Of a DNA stretch of 57,669 nt, positions 46,456-57,669 are shown piece by piece. The notes under the pieces were generated by a model. That model made no database searches, was not told the DNA's origin, and saw only the letters and a list, made by a program, of their open reading frames with translations. The stretch covers positions 1-57,669 of the forward strand of contig JAGFNK010000336.1 of assembly GCA_025769875.1 (NCBI GenBank), written 5' to 3'. This DNA comes from Russula earlei. Its lineage: Eukaryota; Basidiomycota; Agaricomycetes; Russulales; Russulaceae. Made by a program: the position numbers and the translations under genes. Each line of letters starts with the position of its first letter. Within the stretch, counting starts at the first letter, position 1.

Positions 46456-48693
46456 TTAACAAACCCCAAAGCAAGCGATTAGTGACCCTTGATCCTTGGC
46501 TTGCGCCTCAGATATCGGCGGGCGCTGGGTACGCCAAACTAGATGTGGAACAATGGCACATGTTAGACGCTCGTGGAAGCGCCAAAGTACAAATTGTCGT
46601 TACGTTACCACTCACCTGACCGACTGGGTAGAGAATCAACAACGCCGCCCCGGCTAACCACGCGACCCGTACGTGAGTAGGCAGGGGGGTTGGAAACCGA
46701 CCTTTACTCCATTTAACGATGACGAGCAACTCTGTACCGATTGTAGCAAGCATTAACCAAACGTGTTGCCCCATTCTCACTGCTTTCCTACATAGCGCAA
46801 GATCGCGTAAAGAAAATGAAAAATGTCAGACGATTAGGACAAGAAATAGAAGCGCGATATCGAGAACAAGGAAATCTCTGTGCCGTACCTCGGATCGTTG
46901 ATGTATTCATATAATTCCCGAACGGCTGGGAGGGCGCAAAAAAAACACGCCAAACAACCTCGCACTTACGAAGCGGTGTTCGGGCTCCATCCATAGGAGG
47001 CTCTGAGACCAAAGCATATTATGAGTTCAATTCTATCACGATGTGAACTTGGTAAAAATGCATGACGCTGACCTTCAGATAGAAGGGGTTCAGTTCCCCC
47101 GCGAGGAAGACGGCAAGCAACATGACAACCGTCACATAATGTAGTAAGGAGGCAGTTCCATGCCAGTGAAACGCTGTGAAGTCGTGGGGTGAAAATTGTG
47201 TGATGACTCGTTTGGTCTTGGATCCAATTCCACGACTTTGGCGGAAGCCCCGCCATGTATAATGCTTCGCGGCGCGTGTGAGCGCCAACGTGTTAGGAAT
47301 TTCTACTTACCGACTTACCTTCACTTCAAAATACTGACAGGTCTTCATGCCTTGGCTATCGATGAACGCCCATGTCGGAGATGGAATATCAAACACAGGA
47401 CTAACCGATATAAGTGCCCAACCAGTTGCATATTAACACGTCCAAGAGCCACTGGGAACTGAGGAATCAGATTACGATCGTAAAGTGAAGCAACATGGAA
47501 GGTTCTGACATGATCCCACCAGCACTAGAAACGACCGAGTTCAGTTGCGTCATAACGGAACAACGAGAGGGGGATACCTCAGCAAAGTTAGGTAGCTGGT
47601 GCTGAAGGCTGTACTCGGCCAACTCGAAGGCGACGCTTAGAATCTCAATGCGTAGGGTAAGTCAACAGGAGATAGACTTGTGTCCACGAATTAGAATTCA
47701 CCCAGCAAAACCAGTAGTCGCGTAAGACCAGAGCTTTTCCAAACCAGCCCAACATGTGTGCCCAACAAAATATGTCGATGGCATTCTGCGTGAGACACGT
47801 CAAGGAAAGGATAAAGATACGATTTAAAGAAATGCTCACCCAAATGTTCCGCGGTGTGAATGCGCAGTTCTCAGCATAACTCTTTTCTGGGAGAGGGCGG
47901 CCCAAATTTGGGTCAAGGTATGTCATCATAGCGCGAGCGGAGTTCAAGTCCTGGAAGAGCAAGAACACGAGGGCTAGTTCATACAAAAGGTTTACCCCAA
48001 GAACAACGCGCCAGAAGGCAGGGTGGGGCCGTATGAAAGGGCCATCACGGAATTGGATCATGGAAAACACAAGGAAGCCAGCAATGGCGGCATATACGCC
48101 CCTGCCCATTCGTTCACAACAACGGTTCGGAAGCGTAAACTGAGGGCGCACATTCTTCGCTTATCTCGGCCCTCTTCGAGTACGTCCTGTGTCATTGCCA
48201 CATAGCCTAACGCGGCCAGCGCAGCTGCCAGAGCAGTCAGGGTGACTGGCTTGTAAAAGAATCTACGTAAGAGGTCGTGAAGATAAGCGCGTCAGATATG
48301 AAAAGGGCGATTCCTGCTCACTCGACGCTTGTGTCCTGTCGTTCTTGAAATGGCTCTATCCGGGTGTACGGTTCTGTTCGGTCGGCCTGTAGGATGAATA
48401 CGCCGTGATGTGTTATTACGGGAATTGGTAGCGTGGGAACGACTAGATTTGTCCACATACGTCGTACCCTGCATCACAAGGACGGACAGCTGAGTACGGA
48501 TTTCTCGATGGAAGATATGTGTGTGACACCAACAGTGAACAGGATTCCCATTCAGACCAGGCGCTGGCTCTGGAGCTTCGGGCGCTAAGGTTGTAGCAGC
48601 AGGATCGGTGTCATCCGTTTGTGAGGTGGGCGACAGATGTTCGTCATCTTCAGACGAAGAGGGTTGCATTGAGATGATGGGGGCAGGGAACAA
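46456..48693 (-). CDS. Phosphatidylserine synthase, base-exchange (PSS1/2) type
   Basis: ER membrane enzyme. In animals it swaps the head group of PC or PE for L-serine. The start at 48693 gives a Ser/Glu/Pro-rich N-terminus. Then RTEPYTRIEPFQERQD, FFYKPVTLTALAAALAALGY, GVYAAIAGFLVFSMIQFRDG and RPHPAFWRVVLGVNLLYELA, then LVFLLFQDLNSARAMMTYLD and PNLGRPLPEKSYAENCAFTP, DIFCWAHMLGWFGKALVLRD, YWFCWVNS, FELAEYSLQHQLPNFAE, CWWDH, KRVITQFSPHDF, ELNPFYLK and GTELLVIVKWSKGRFP. These follow the order of animal PSS1, including PNFAECWWD. About ten exons are implied; several boundaries in 46.8-47.4 kb are approximate. The last exon ends at 46456. Three E-boxes lie just upstream. Confidence 0.88.
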
Positions 48694-48783
48694 GTGTCGT
48701 CAGGTGTGTGTTGGACGCGTTCAATGTTGCGTTGCGTTGGCCTGGCAAGGCGTGGCGGGCATCCAAATGGGGAAGTATCATGC

Positions 48784-48849
48784 CACGTGCATTAACGCAC
48801 GTGCGGACAAGATAGTTATCATATCAATTTCTGAGTTATTTGCCACGTG
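48784..48849. promoter_or_regulatory. Three CACGTG E-boxes upstream of the PSS gene
   Basis: CACGTG occurs at 48784-48789, 48798-48803 and 48844-48849, about 90-155 bases before the PSS start codon at 48693. In yeasts, bHLH factors binding CANNTG control phospholipid genes, so a similar role is plausible here. That role is inference from position and motif. Confidence 0.5.
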
Positions 48850-51800
48850 GGTGCACCCGTTCTGTTCTTTCACATTTCTCTCTAAATGACGAAGGTGGAG
48901 ACCACATTCTAGCCTGCCACATATTAACAGGGTTCTCACCTTCGATCAGCAGCGAGGAGAAATCTCGTTGCTACAGCGCTCACTCTTTCTCGGTACTCCT
49001 CATCGGCGGAGCAAGTTCGGGGCATCTCCACAGTAACAATCATTTCCGTGTCATCACCAACCAAAAGCACACCATTAACACATGGGACAGTTTGTACCGC
49101 CACTTCCGGTCGGGTAACAGCACTTTCTTCCTGCGCCACTTGAAACGGTTACACTTTTCATTACGGGGGTGCCCAAGGCAAAGTGGTATGATCACATACG
49201 CAGGGTTTGTCTTCCCAGCATAGTTACAGATGTATGAACACTCCTTGAGACGCTTGGTTATCCATCTGGCAGCCTGTGAAACATACTCCGCGAAGAGGTT
49301 AGTTTCATTGACCCGAGAAGTATGAAAGGCAAAAGATTCTGCTCATGGTTAGCCGATCAGTCTGATGACATGTTGAAGTGAAGAATTCGTGATGCTTAGC
49401 ACCTCCGGCTTGCAAGCTAGTCCCAAGTTGTGTTCGTCTGCGACGTCAAAGTATCGATTTGGATAACTTTAGCTTCTTCCCGAGTGCACTTTCTGTAAGG
49501 ACATTGCGTTTGGACACCCGAACACGGCCAGACAACGGCCCACAGATTTGGAGAGCATCCCTATGATGGGACATTCGTCCTTGAGCTTCTCTTAGTCCAG
49601 CATTGCCAGCCTCCCATTCCGGGTGTTGGCATACTCTCTACAGCTGCCCGGAGCTCACTCAGGGGCCCAGATAACGTTACCACAAGTTGTCTCCAAGGCG
49701 TCAAAATAGGCATCTATTGTTATGGGCAATTCAAGCCGAACATCGGAGAACGCGTGTTCTCCGCACTAGGCTGACGGCGCCGCTTCTGAGAGGGTATGAC
49801 GAGGTAAGACAATATCACGCTGCGGTAGCTCCAACCTGCAAGCATGTATCGCGACCAGGTGACGTACGTACGGTACATCAGTGGCTAGACCATAGCTTCG
49901 AGAAGGTGTCGTGCCACTTAGAGCATGTCCGGGAGTCCGCGGGGTCCGACAGCCCAGTTCAAGTGGAACACCTCGGCAACATAGGAGCCGACATGGTATC
50001 AGAAGAGAAGCACAACAAGGCGCCTGCTGAGGAAACGCAAGAATCACTTCAGGACCACGGCACCCGTCGATTACCTTCGAAATGGCGGCGTGTGGAAAGT
50101 AAATCCTCCGAAGTGGCCACGCCGTTGGCGCAGTGGATGGCCCGCGGGTTGGGGTTGAACAAAGTATGGCATGAGTAAGATTCGCCTGCACGTGGAGCGC
50201 CGGAGCGAAATGAAATCGCTCTACTTTCCCGTGCCTCTGTGCAAGCGTTTTGCTGTGGGAATCGCTCGCTCGCGATCGGGTCCAAGTGGAGACATCGGAC
50301 GCCCATTCTGCATCGGTGAACACCGTGCAGTACAGCGACGGTACGTCAAAAACCAGAATACCCGAGCGAGGTTCTTGCGCGCCATGGACACGGGAGGCTT
50401 TTTGATTTTGATTGATAATGAACGACAGAATGCATCAATTCGGACGGCGCGAATATCGTGCGCGGAGCGCCACGAGCCAAGGTCGAGATGTTAGACAGAT
50501 ATGTACAGATGCAAACCATTTTGGTCAACGGCTTGCGGTGAAGCTTGGCCTTTGGCTCCACTGCACGTTTTAGGGAGCGTTTCGCGCGGTGCTTGGAGCT
50601 TGCAGATCGCCGCTGAGACCCGAGCACGAGAAGATAAGGTCGGTGATTTGCGCCCTTGGGCGTACCTGTAATCAGGCGAAGAAAAACAGAAACGACATGA
50701 CGGCGGTGGGGCATCCCCAAGAGAGAGGTGCGCGTTGACGGATGGACGTGAGTGCCTGCGAAGGGTAGATCGTTGAACTTCTTTCGATTTGTCTCTGTTT
50801 TTCTCAGGACGACGTTTGGTAGCAAGGCACCGCTCGGAGCTGTACGCTTAATTCCGAAAACTGCACGTGGCAAAAACGTGAGTCGTTTGGCCAGTACTGG
50901 ACGTAGGCACTGCCCTCCTGAGAGCGAGAGCCTGGATCGGCATCGACAACTATCATTAGATTGCTGTCTCACCTATGTCTTTCGGGACCTCTACCAAGGC
51001 GTGCCGCCGTTACGCTAGACTGAAATTTCTGTCATATTAGCACGACTGGAAGTGTTCATTTCCAACAAATCGGGAGAGACCTCTCCACAACGACCGCAAA
51101 GGCGGCAGGGCTTCCGTGACGTGAATTGTACAAGCTAAATGTCGGAGTGGCGAGATCCGTCCGTTTGTAACTTTGCCCGACCTGTGGGGTCGCGATCGTG
51201 CTCACGTTTCGCGTGGTGCAACGTACACCGGTTAACCTGACCTCTCCACCGGAGAATACCCGGGCTGTATTGTGCGGAATTGGGACAGCCGTAGCCGCGA
51301 AGCACGAACAAAGTAAGATTGCAAGCGCGGGACTTTTGATCAGTCGACGACCTTCCTTAACAGGCCGAGGGGGGCCCATTTCCCTTCCGTCGACCCATTT
51401 TGACCCGGCGACCGACGTCAGACCTTTGATGATCAAGGACTCCCCAGGACCCTCTCCAGAATGCCAGGCTGCGAGAAATGCTAGAGCCGGAATGTATCTG
51501 TGCGCCGCTTCCTTCACAGATGGTCACTGATTCGGAGCGCGCAAGTCGTGGCGTGGGGTTTTCCGAAAAGGGGGACCAAAATAGTGGAGAGTTCAGATTA
51601 CTCCCACGAATGAAGAGCCCGTGATTTGGCTTGAACCGATACACGCGGAGTCTTGCAGATGAGATGAAAAGTTTTGGCATGGCAAGGATGTTTCCTGGCA
51701 AAATGCGGGATGTGGCGTGCTCACGTGTGTAAAGCGTTTTGTGAATCTGGTGAGGAATGCTCGTCGTTTGGCCAGCCCGAGGCAGACCTATGATGCCAGT

Positions 51801-52666
51801 GACGTCGTACACGCTCTTGCCGGCCATAGTGCCGAGTGTGAGGAGTTCATATCGATGGCATGCATTAAGTTTGAAGTGTCATATCGTAGTAAATCTACGA
51901 GGACTGTATCACGCGGGAGGTGGGATGAACGTGTTCAACACCACATTTCATGATCTTCGAGGGAGCGAGGCTGGACCTCTTTTTTTTTTTTTCTTACTTC
52001 TCTCTCTCGGCTTACAGGACCGACTAAACGGAGGCAGTTAACGTTCGTTTGAAGGAATGCCGGCAGACTGGCATGTTGGACTGAGCAAGCCAAGCGAAGA
52101 CGAAATTACATTATCATGAACGATTGCGGAGAGTGAACTGGCAAAAGTGGATGGAAAAGGCCTCGTGCTGGAACCCAGTTTGAAGGAAGTCGGAGTTCCG
52201 GGGGTATGCTTGGTTAGGGTTCCTGGGGATGGGGATGGATGACGAGAGAGGAGTAACGTCGGTGGGTAAATACAGTACGTTGTTTTACCAAAAGACGTAA
52301 AATGAAACCGAAAGACGGCGGGGATGGAAAAGGAGTGTGTTGATTTGATGTGAACGGAGATAGATATGGATGTAATGGTAGAAGAGTTGCGGCTGTGATG
52401 TGGCATGGGAGAGCGAGAGTCGCGATTTTGAGGAGCACCGACAGGAGCGAAAAAAGAATATGGGAGTGCCGGCCAGTCGCACGAGCTGTCAAACTTGCTG
52501 GAAAACGCAATTAAATATTTAAATATTATTATCACCTATGATGCAAACAATTTATTTTATATAGCGTCTTATCCTTGCCTCATCCCAATATGTCCTCCGT
52601 TGACCCTTCACTCTCCTCAAATACCTCCACCTCCCTCCGCCAATCTCATCTCCCTGTGCCACCCAG
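48850..52666. other. 3.8 kb with no supported gene
   Basis: It contains open stretches at 49687-50178 (+), 50346-50972 (-) and 51357-51827 (-). None shows a known domain, signal peptide or clean splice chain. A T13 tract lies at 51980-51992, and an AT-rich segment (tttaaatattattatcacc and onward, 52510-52565) just upstream of the Zn2Cys6 gene probably belongs to its promoter. Confidence 0.4.
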
Positions 52667-54185
52667 ATGGACACCCAGCCCCAGTTCGAGCCCCCTCTCC
52701 ACCTAAAGGCAGAGTCCGCCTCTGCCTACGAGTTCAGTCTCGACATGGACCACCGCAGGCGCAGGCGCAACCGCACCACCCAGTCCTGCCTCAACTGTCA
52801 CACTTCCAAAAGAAAGGTCTGCCCTCTGTGACACTTCCACCGCCCCCTTCCCCTCATTCCGTCCTCCGTTTTCTTGCAGTGCGACCGTAAGCGCCCTTGT
52901 CAGCGCTGCATCCAGCTCGGCTTGGTGATTACCTTCCGTTTCTCCTTCATCATCCCTCGCGGTTCTCACCTTCGTCGTTCCATCCTCAGACCGGTCTCTG
53001 CGTGTACGAGATCGATGACCCCAGTATCAGGTCCGTGTCAGCATCTCTCATACCTGTCAATGCCTCCCCAACCGTGACCTCGTCACTCTAGAGATGATCC
53101 TAACGTCGATGAGAACACCCGGTTCCGCAACCGCATTGCTGAGCTCGAGAGTCTAGTCCGCGAGCTTCGCGGTAAGCCCATCGCCTCTTCAACCTCGCTT
53201 TGATGCCGACATGTATGCATAACCATAGGCAAGCCCCACCCTCGTTGGGCAGACGCAAACTTCTGTGATGGCGATCCCAATGAGAAATGGCACTCACGCG
53301 CATCCAAACGTCCACCGGGCATGCGTTTGGACCTTCGCCGGCAACGAAGTTCCTTTGACGTTGGCCAAGGAACTACCTCCGCGTCCCATACGCCGATCAA
53401 GTCAGAACCCGGCGACATCTCCCAGAGCTTTCCCTATCGCTTCTCTCCATCCCCTGATTCTGCCCATGCGTCCCCTTATCAACTGTTTCCTCCACAGACC
53501 CCCGGTTCTTATCACGAGCACGCGATGCAATATGGCACAAACGGGGGCGGTGGCAATTCTTCAGGCGAGGGTTCTACCGGTTCCTCTTCATACAGCCCCT
53601 ACCTTCCACCTCCGGGCGCATACCACTCAGACGCCAGTGCGGATCCAAGGTATCGTTCCCACCATGGAAGTGACTCCCGGGCGGAGGTCTACTGTCCATG
53701 TCACGCGAATCCCAATGCGAGCGCGGTCTTGATCGCCCTTTCACAACAATTACACGGTGCGCTTGGGATCATGCGTGGCTTGCAAGAACACAGTGGCCAC
53801 ACCCCATGTGCTCTCACAAGACGTATACAAGAACTTAGCGATATTCTTCAGTAAGCGTTCCTACCGGCTGAAAGACGTCTGACACTCATCCGACGTTTTC
53901 TCCAGCCAATGCTGCGCTGAACAATATGCCGCGGGCAATGACTCAGCCTCGGTTGCAGGATACGAATCACTGTCAACACCGCCTGACAGCGATGTGATCA
54001 CACCGCTCTCGTCGGGAGAAGCCGCGCCGATCCGAGCTGCACAGCTGCAGGAATGGCATGCCCTCTCGCAGGCTCAGGGCAGCGCGTACAACCCTTACTT
54101 TCCCCCGCTGCCAGAACGTCCTGGGGTGCATGGGTACCCCAAGGATCTAGATGGTCACCATCCAGAATTCCATAGCGTCATGTAG
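52667..54185 (+). CDS. Zn(II)2Cys6 transcription factor
   Basis: Exons 52667-52816, 52880-52924, 52990-53030, 53092-53171, 53229-53850 and 53906-54185 total 1,218 bases, 405 residues. A basic patch (HRRRRRNRTTQS) precedes the binuclear cluster CLNCHTSKRKCDRKRPCQRC...TGLC, with Cys spacing 2-6-5-2-7 in register. A short leucine-bearing helix follows (RNRIAELESLVRELRGK), probably for dimerisation. The rest is Ser/Pro/Tyr-rich, with a small Cys/His region (YCPCHANPNASAVLIALSQQ, then HTPCALTRRIQEL). There is no fungal-specific middle homology region, so it is shorter than most members. The first intron splits the cluster right after KRK. Target genes are unknown. It converges on the TANGO2 gene. 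Confidence 0.9.
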
Positions 54186-54694
54186 GGGACCGTTCCAGGC
54201 CACGGGCTCTAGGCAGCTCCTCCGATGACGCTATTCTTGCCTATCTTATGTACCCTAATCTGCGTATCGCCTTGCATTGTTTCTCTCTCACGTACCTAAT
54301 TGGCAATACCCCATTCCCTCCGCGTCACGTTTATTCAAAAGTCTTCCGTGTGCGGCGCTCTTTGTACCATCTTTGTCCATCCGTATTTCTCGCGCGCTAA
54401 TTACGCCTGTGCTACTCCGCTGCGGCATGTTGTGTTTCTTTCTTGGGAAGCACGATCATGGACACCTTTGTTTTACACTCTGATACAGCATATGGAAATA
54501 CCCATATACTCGCCTTAATAGACTCCTTCCACCGCGCATCCCTTATTCACGCGCGAGAAAAAAACTTGATTGGCGTGAGATGACGGCCTACATTCATACA
54601 CGTTCATTATTTACGACCCTGCGAACACTGATAAACGCGCGTCAATTTTCATGAGTGGTTTTTCCACGCTTTGCTCCTCATAGCCCCCCACCCC
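54186..54694. other. Convergent 3' intergenic segment
   Basis: About 510 bases between two converging stop codons. This should hold both 3' UTRs. No further feature is seen. Confidence 0.4.
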
Positions 54695-56334
54695 TTACGA
54701 ATCGGAACCTAGATGAAACCTAAAGGATCTCATATCGGCTGCGCTAGCGCGCACCGGCGACCCCTGGCTGTCGAGCACCCACACGTCGCGCTCAATATAT
54801 GTGACGCGTCCATCGCGCCTGACCAGGATGACCTGCGCCAGGCGCGTGCCGTAGACGGAGGGCGGTGCATCCGGCATGCCGCTCGTGAGCCTTAGCGGAG
54901 GAACGACGATCGCATTTCTGAGCTCGGCGCGTTCTCGAGGCGGCGGGACAGGTGAGTGAGCACTGAAAAAAAAATGACGATACGATCGGGGGGAGGGGGG
55001 GGGGTTCAGGTTCAACATTAATTGTAATTCGTTCTCGTGCACGTGTGGGCGGATAGGACGACGACGACGACGACAACAACAACAACAACAACAACACAGA
55101 GAGGGAACAAGAAAAAAGGGGGGGATGGGAAAGGGAAAAGAACCCGACGTGAAAGGGGAAAAAGAAAAGAAAGGACGACGGTTTTGGAAAGCAAGGGTGC
55201 CGCCGCGTGCTAGGGTACGCCCAGGGGAAATGGGAATGGAGGCGGTGGGGCGGTGGAAGGGGGAAGGGGGAAGGGGGAAGCTGCCTGTCATCGTCACTCA
55301 CGTCAAAAGCTCGATCAGTCGCCCTGCGAGGTGAGAATCAGGATCGGTGATCTCAGGCCCGCAGTGTGGGGAATCCTCGTCGAGGATGCTTCGCAGCGCG
55401 GCCTTCCCCTGGAGGAGTTTCGGCCACGCATCGCCGCCCTCTCCATCGACGCCGTTCGAAATGCCGCCGCACGCGCACTCGGCGTCGGACAGAGGCCGCG
55501 CGCGGATGCGCCCGCCACCTCCGCCGTTCGTGAGCCAGCGCGCATCGTACGCGAGCGCACAAGGCGAGGAGCCCGTGAGAGGCGTGGGCGTGGGCGCAGG
55601 AGGCGTGAGGGGCTCGAAAAGGAGCATGTTGAAGCCCGCGTACGGAGCGTCGCCCGGCTGGGACGACGTCAGGGCTGCCGCGGCACTCGCGATGTCCCGG
55701 TCGGAATCCGACTGCCGCCCGCGGGGATCCGCCAGGAACGACGCTATGAGCGTGCCCCTGGACGAGGCGTATGCCGCGCCGGCTTCGGTGATATTTGTCC
55801 TGTTTGTTCGGTTTGTCGGCGTCGGGTGCGTGCGATGCGTGCGTGCACGGACGGGGGTGCGGGGTCAGGCCAAGGTGCGCGAAAACATTCTCTCATCAGC
55901 TTTCTGTCTGGCTGTGCAATGCATGGAAGGGGGCGGACAGGGAAAGGACCACGCCCTGTGGGTGGGCCGGGGGGAAGGGAAGCATACTCACAAGAGCGCG
56001 ACGCGCCCGGTGGGCTTGCTGATTCCCAGCCAGGAACCCCCTGCCAGCACGTCACGGCCGGAGAGCACGCTGGCTCTGGCCTTGACGTCGTCTTTGACCG
56101 CCGCGCCGCCATCATTGGCGGCGGAGGAGGCGGGCTCGGAGAGCGCTTCGAAGGAATGGAAGTGTGCTGGGAGGGTGGCGCGCGACAGGTCCTCGTCGCG
56201 ATTTGCACACAGGATGCTGCCTCGTCCGCGATTAGCGGATAAGTGTTGAGCGGGCGTGGGTACGGTCCAGGGGCGCGAAGGGGTACGCACAGTGCGTATT
56301 CCGGATGGGTCAGGGACCAGAAGCCGACGCACAT
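54695..56334 (-). CDS. TANGO2/NRDE-family protein
   Basis: Exons 56334-56291, 56216-55992, 55799-55302 and 54962-54695 total 1,035 bases, 344 residues. The start MCVGFWSLTHPEYALILCA leads straight to the defining NRDE motif (ANRDEDLSRATLP). Then GGSWLGISKPTGRVALLTNI, the GTLIASFL segment, APYAGFNMLLFEPL, and near the C-terminus SVYGTRLAQVILVRRDGRV followed by TYIERDVW. Order and spacing match the Ntn-hydrolase-like NRDE/TANGO2 family, linked in animals to Golgi organisation, haem trafficking and mitochondrial lipid metabolism. The molecular activity is unsettled even in animals. Intron 3 is unusually long (339 bases) and carries a trinucleotide repeat and G/A-rich runs. The gene is intact. 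Confidence 0.88.
55057..55096 (+). repeat. (ACG)n-(ACA)n microsatellite in a TANGO2 intron
   Basis: About five GAC units followed by about eight ACA/AAC units inside the 339-base third intron. It probably explains that intron's unusual length. Confidence 0.85.
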
Positions 56335-57669
56335 GCTCGCGATGGGGACAGAAGGGATGAAGGGATCGATGATGGGAATGATGTCCGCGCGCAGGGATGG
56401 TCACCGTCGGTGTCCTCGGCGCAAGATTTCCTAAGAGGGGCAAGTCGTTGCCCGAGGTGAAAGGGGACCGTCATTGACCGGAAGAGAGAAGGGGGACTGT
56501 GACGAACTAGCGGGGCTGTACTAGGGAACGAGATCCTCAATATCACAATAAAGTGACGGGGGACAGCTTCGGAACACGTCGCGACGTCGAGAACGACGGC
56601 TCTGGAAGAACGCTGTCAGTGATCGCACGTAAGAGTAGGCATTTCTCGTCGGCGCATCCGTAAGACAAAAGCGGTGCGATGCGAGTGTCGGGGCGAGGGG
56701 AATAAAGACGTACACGGGCGAGGCGGTAGCAGAGCTTGGTGCGCTGAGGCGCTTCTTCCGTCGTTGTTGGCGCCTGTCTATCACGAGCAACCGCCGACCC
56801 ACATCTCGGCCAAAAAACTTCTTCTTCCCCCGAAATGCCCGCATTTTTCGAGTGTATTTCTACCGAACAGGACCCACCATAATGGCGTATCCTTTTTTAA
56901 TTGTCTTGTAGGATAACATCGTACCATGCCTTGGTCGTTCGGTGATACCTCGCAGCCTCGCAGAAGATTGATCGTTGAGTGGCATCCTACAGTGTAGTGC
57001 GAACAGAGCTTCCCCATCACTGGGTGACTTCCTCTCCACTGGCAGTGTCGCCCCCAAATACTGCTTTGGTTATGAACATATTTCAGAACCGATTAGTGGC
57101 GTTCTGGCTTCTCTCGACAATCATGACCTGTATCAACGTGGCTATGCCGTGACTGTAATGTACGCCCACCGTCTCGTTTGTATGATCTCACGGCTATTAT
57201 CTGCCAGGTGGCATTTCTGCCGATTGACGGCGTCATTGCATGATAGGCAGGTTTCCCTTGCTTGCTCCACACACATTTCATCGTCGCCACGTTTCAGGTA
57301 TTACGACCGTACTGCTTGGTAAGATTACCAATATTCCAGTTGGGTCGTCATTGTTGTGACGGCAAAACTCCATGTCTAGATTTCTGACGCCCAATGCCCT
57401 AACATCATCCCGGTTTTGCGGCTGTTCAAATTCGCTTGGACAATGTCGTGAGTTTTGTGAATTTCTCGTCGCCACCCACCGAGGTCGCTGTGCTATCATC
57501 CCCTTGACCCAAACTTGGCGATCAAAGCCTCTGAAATCGGCTCGCTCTCCACATCGTCTCGGTTAATGCAACGTCCCAAAACGGGTCACTACTGCATTTT
57601 GTGGCGTTTCCACTGCGTGTCAAACCGGTTTCTTTTACCGAGCGCATGGCCGCTTGCGGATGTTTTTCT
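56335..57669. other. Right end, no supported gene
   Basis: Upstream of TANGO2. Short overlapping open stretches on both strands (for example 56975-57322 plus and 56781-57020 minus) show no motif. A truncated gene reaching past the window edge is possible, but I cannot show one. Confidence 0.35.

Noticed and set aside
49687..50178. Plus-strand open reading frame of 163 codons
   Set aside because: No motif, signal peptide or splice partner was found. Length alone is not enough in this GC range.
55253..56242. Plus-strand open reading frame of 329 codons
   Set aside because: It is opposite the TANGO2 exons, whose NRDE motif, exon phases and length fit. The plus-strand translation is Gly/Arg-rich with no motif, a shadow of GC-rich coding DNA.

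Overview
This is a nuclear window from a filamentous basidiomycete, most likely an Agaricomycete. Genes are split by many 45-70 base GT-AG introns. Several families are typical of mushrooms: a Goodbye-NACHT-ankyrin STAND receptor, a DUF6534 membrane protein and a BBC1/AIM3-type actin-patch protein. No operons, CRISPR arrays or viral genes were seen. Gene models come from reading splice junctions by eye. Where exon lengths are listed and the total divides by three, that is an internal check, not proof.

Layout. 1-1056 (+) is the 3' part of a malic enzyme. 1274-3140 (-) is a SET-domain/Tad3 fusion. 3259-5017 (+) is ALG7, divergent from it. 5260-7174 (+) is isocitrate lyase with a C-terminal SKL. 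7712-8357 (+) is a shrunken STAND pseudogene. 8544-10346 (-) is FEN1. 11296-11647 (+) is a FEN1 tail fragment. 11818-15409 (-) is the full STAND gene. 17871-19836 (-) is a DUF6534 membrane protein. 20200-23349 (-) is a YEATS2-like protein, divergent from the GH35 beta-galactosidase at 23536-27634 (+). 27711-29594 (-) is NOP12. 29708-29779 (+) is tRNA-Ala(TGC). 31616-32743 (-) is a thioesterase-like protein. 33740-34268 and 35236-35651 (+) are small genes of unknown function, the second probably secreted. 35964-40832 (+) is the BBC1-like protein. 46456-48693 (-) is a base-exchange-type phosphatidylserine synthase. 52667-54185 (+) is a Zn2Cys6 regulator. 54695-56334 (-) is a TANGO2/NRDE protein. 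The tracts 15.4-17.9, 29.8-31.6, 40.8-46.5 and 48.9-52.7 kb hold little I can call.

Two results stand out. First, FEN1 lies between two ~1.1 kb inverted arms, each holding a FEN1 tail facing a STAND tail, so the locus was duplicated in inverted orientation and then eroded. Second, ALG7, the SET-Tad3 gene, the STAND gene, NOP12 and BBC1 each need one or more single bases skipped, almost always in a homopolymer and always in the same direction, to give an intact protein. That looks like a systematic over-call in this sequence rather than decay of essential genes.

The genes do not form one pathway. Malic enzyme and isocitrate lyase belong to C4/C2 carbon metabolism, ALG7 to N-glycosylation, FEN1 to DNA replication and repair, Tad3 to tRNA wobble editing, NOP12 to ribosome assembly, and PSS to phospholipid synthesis. 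The STAND locus is the accessory, fast-evolving part.
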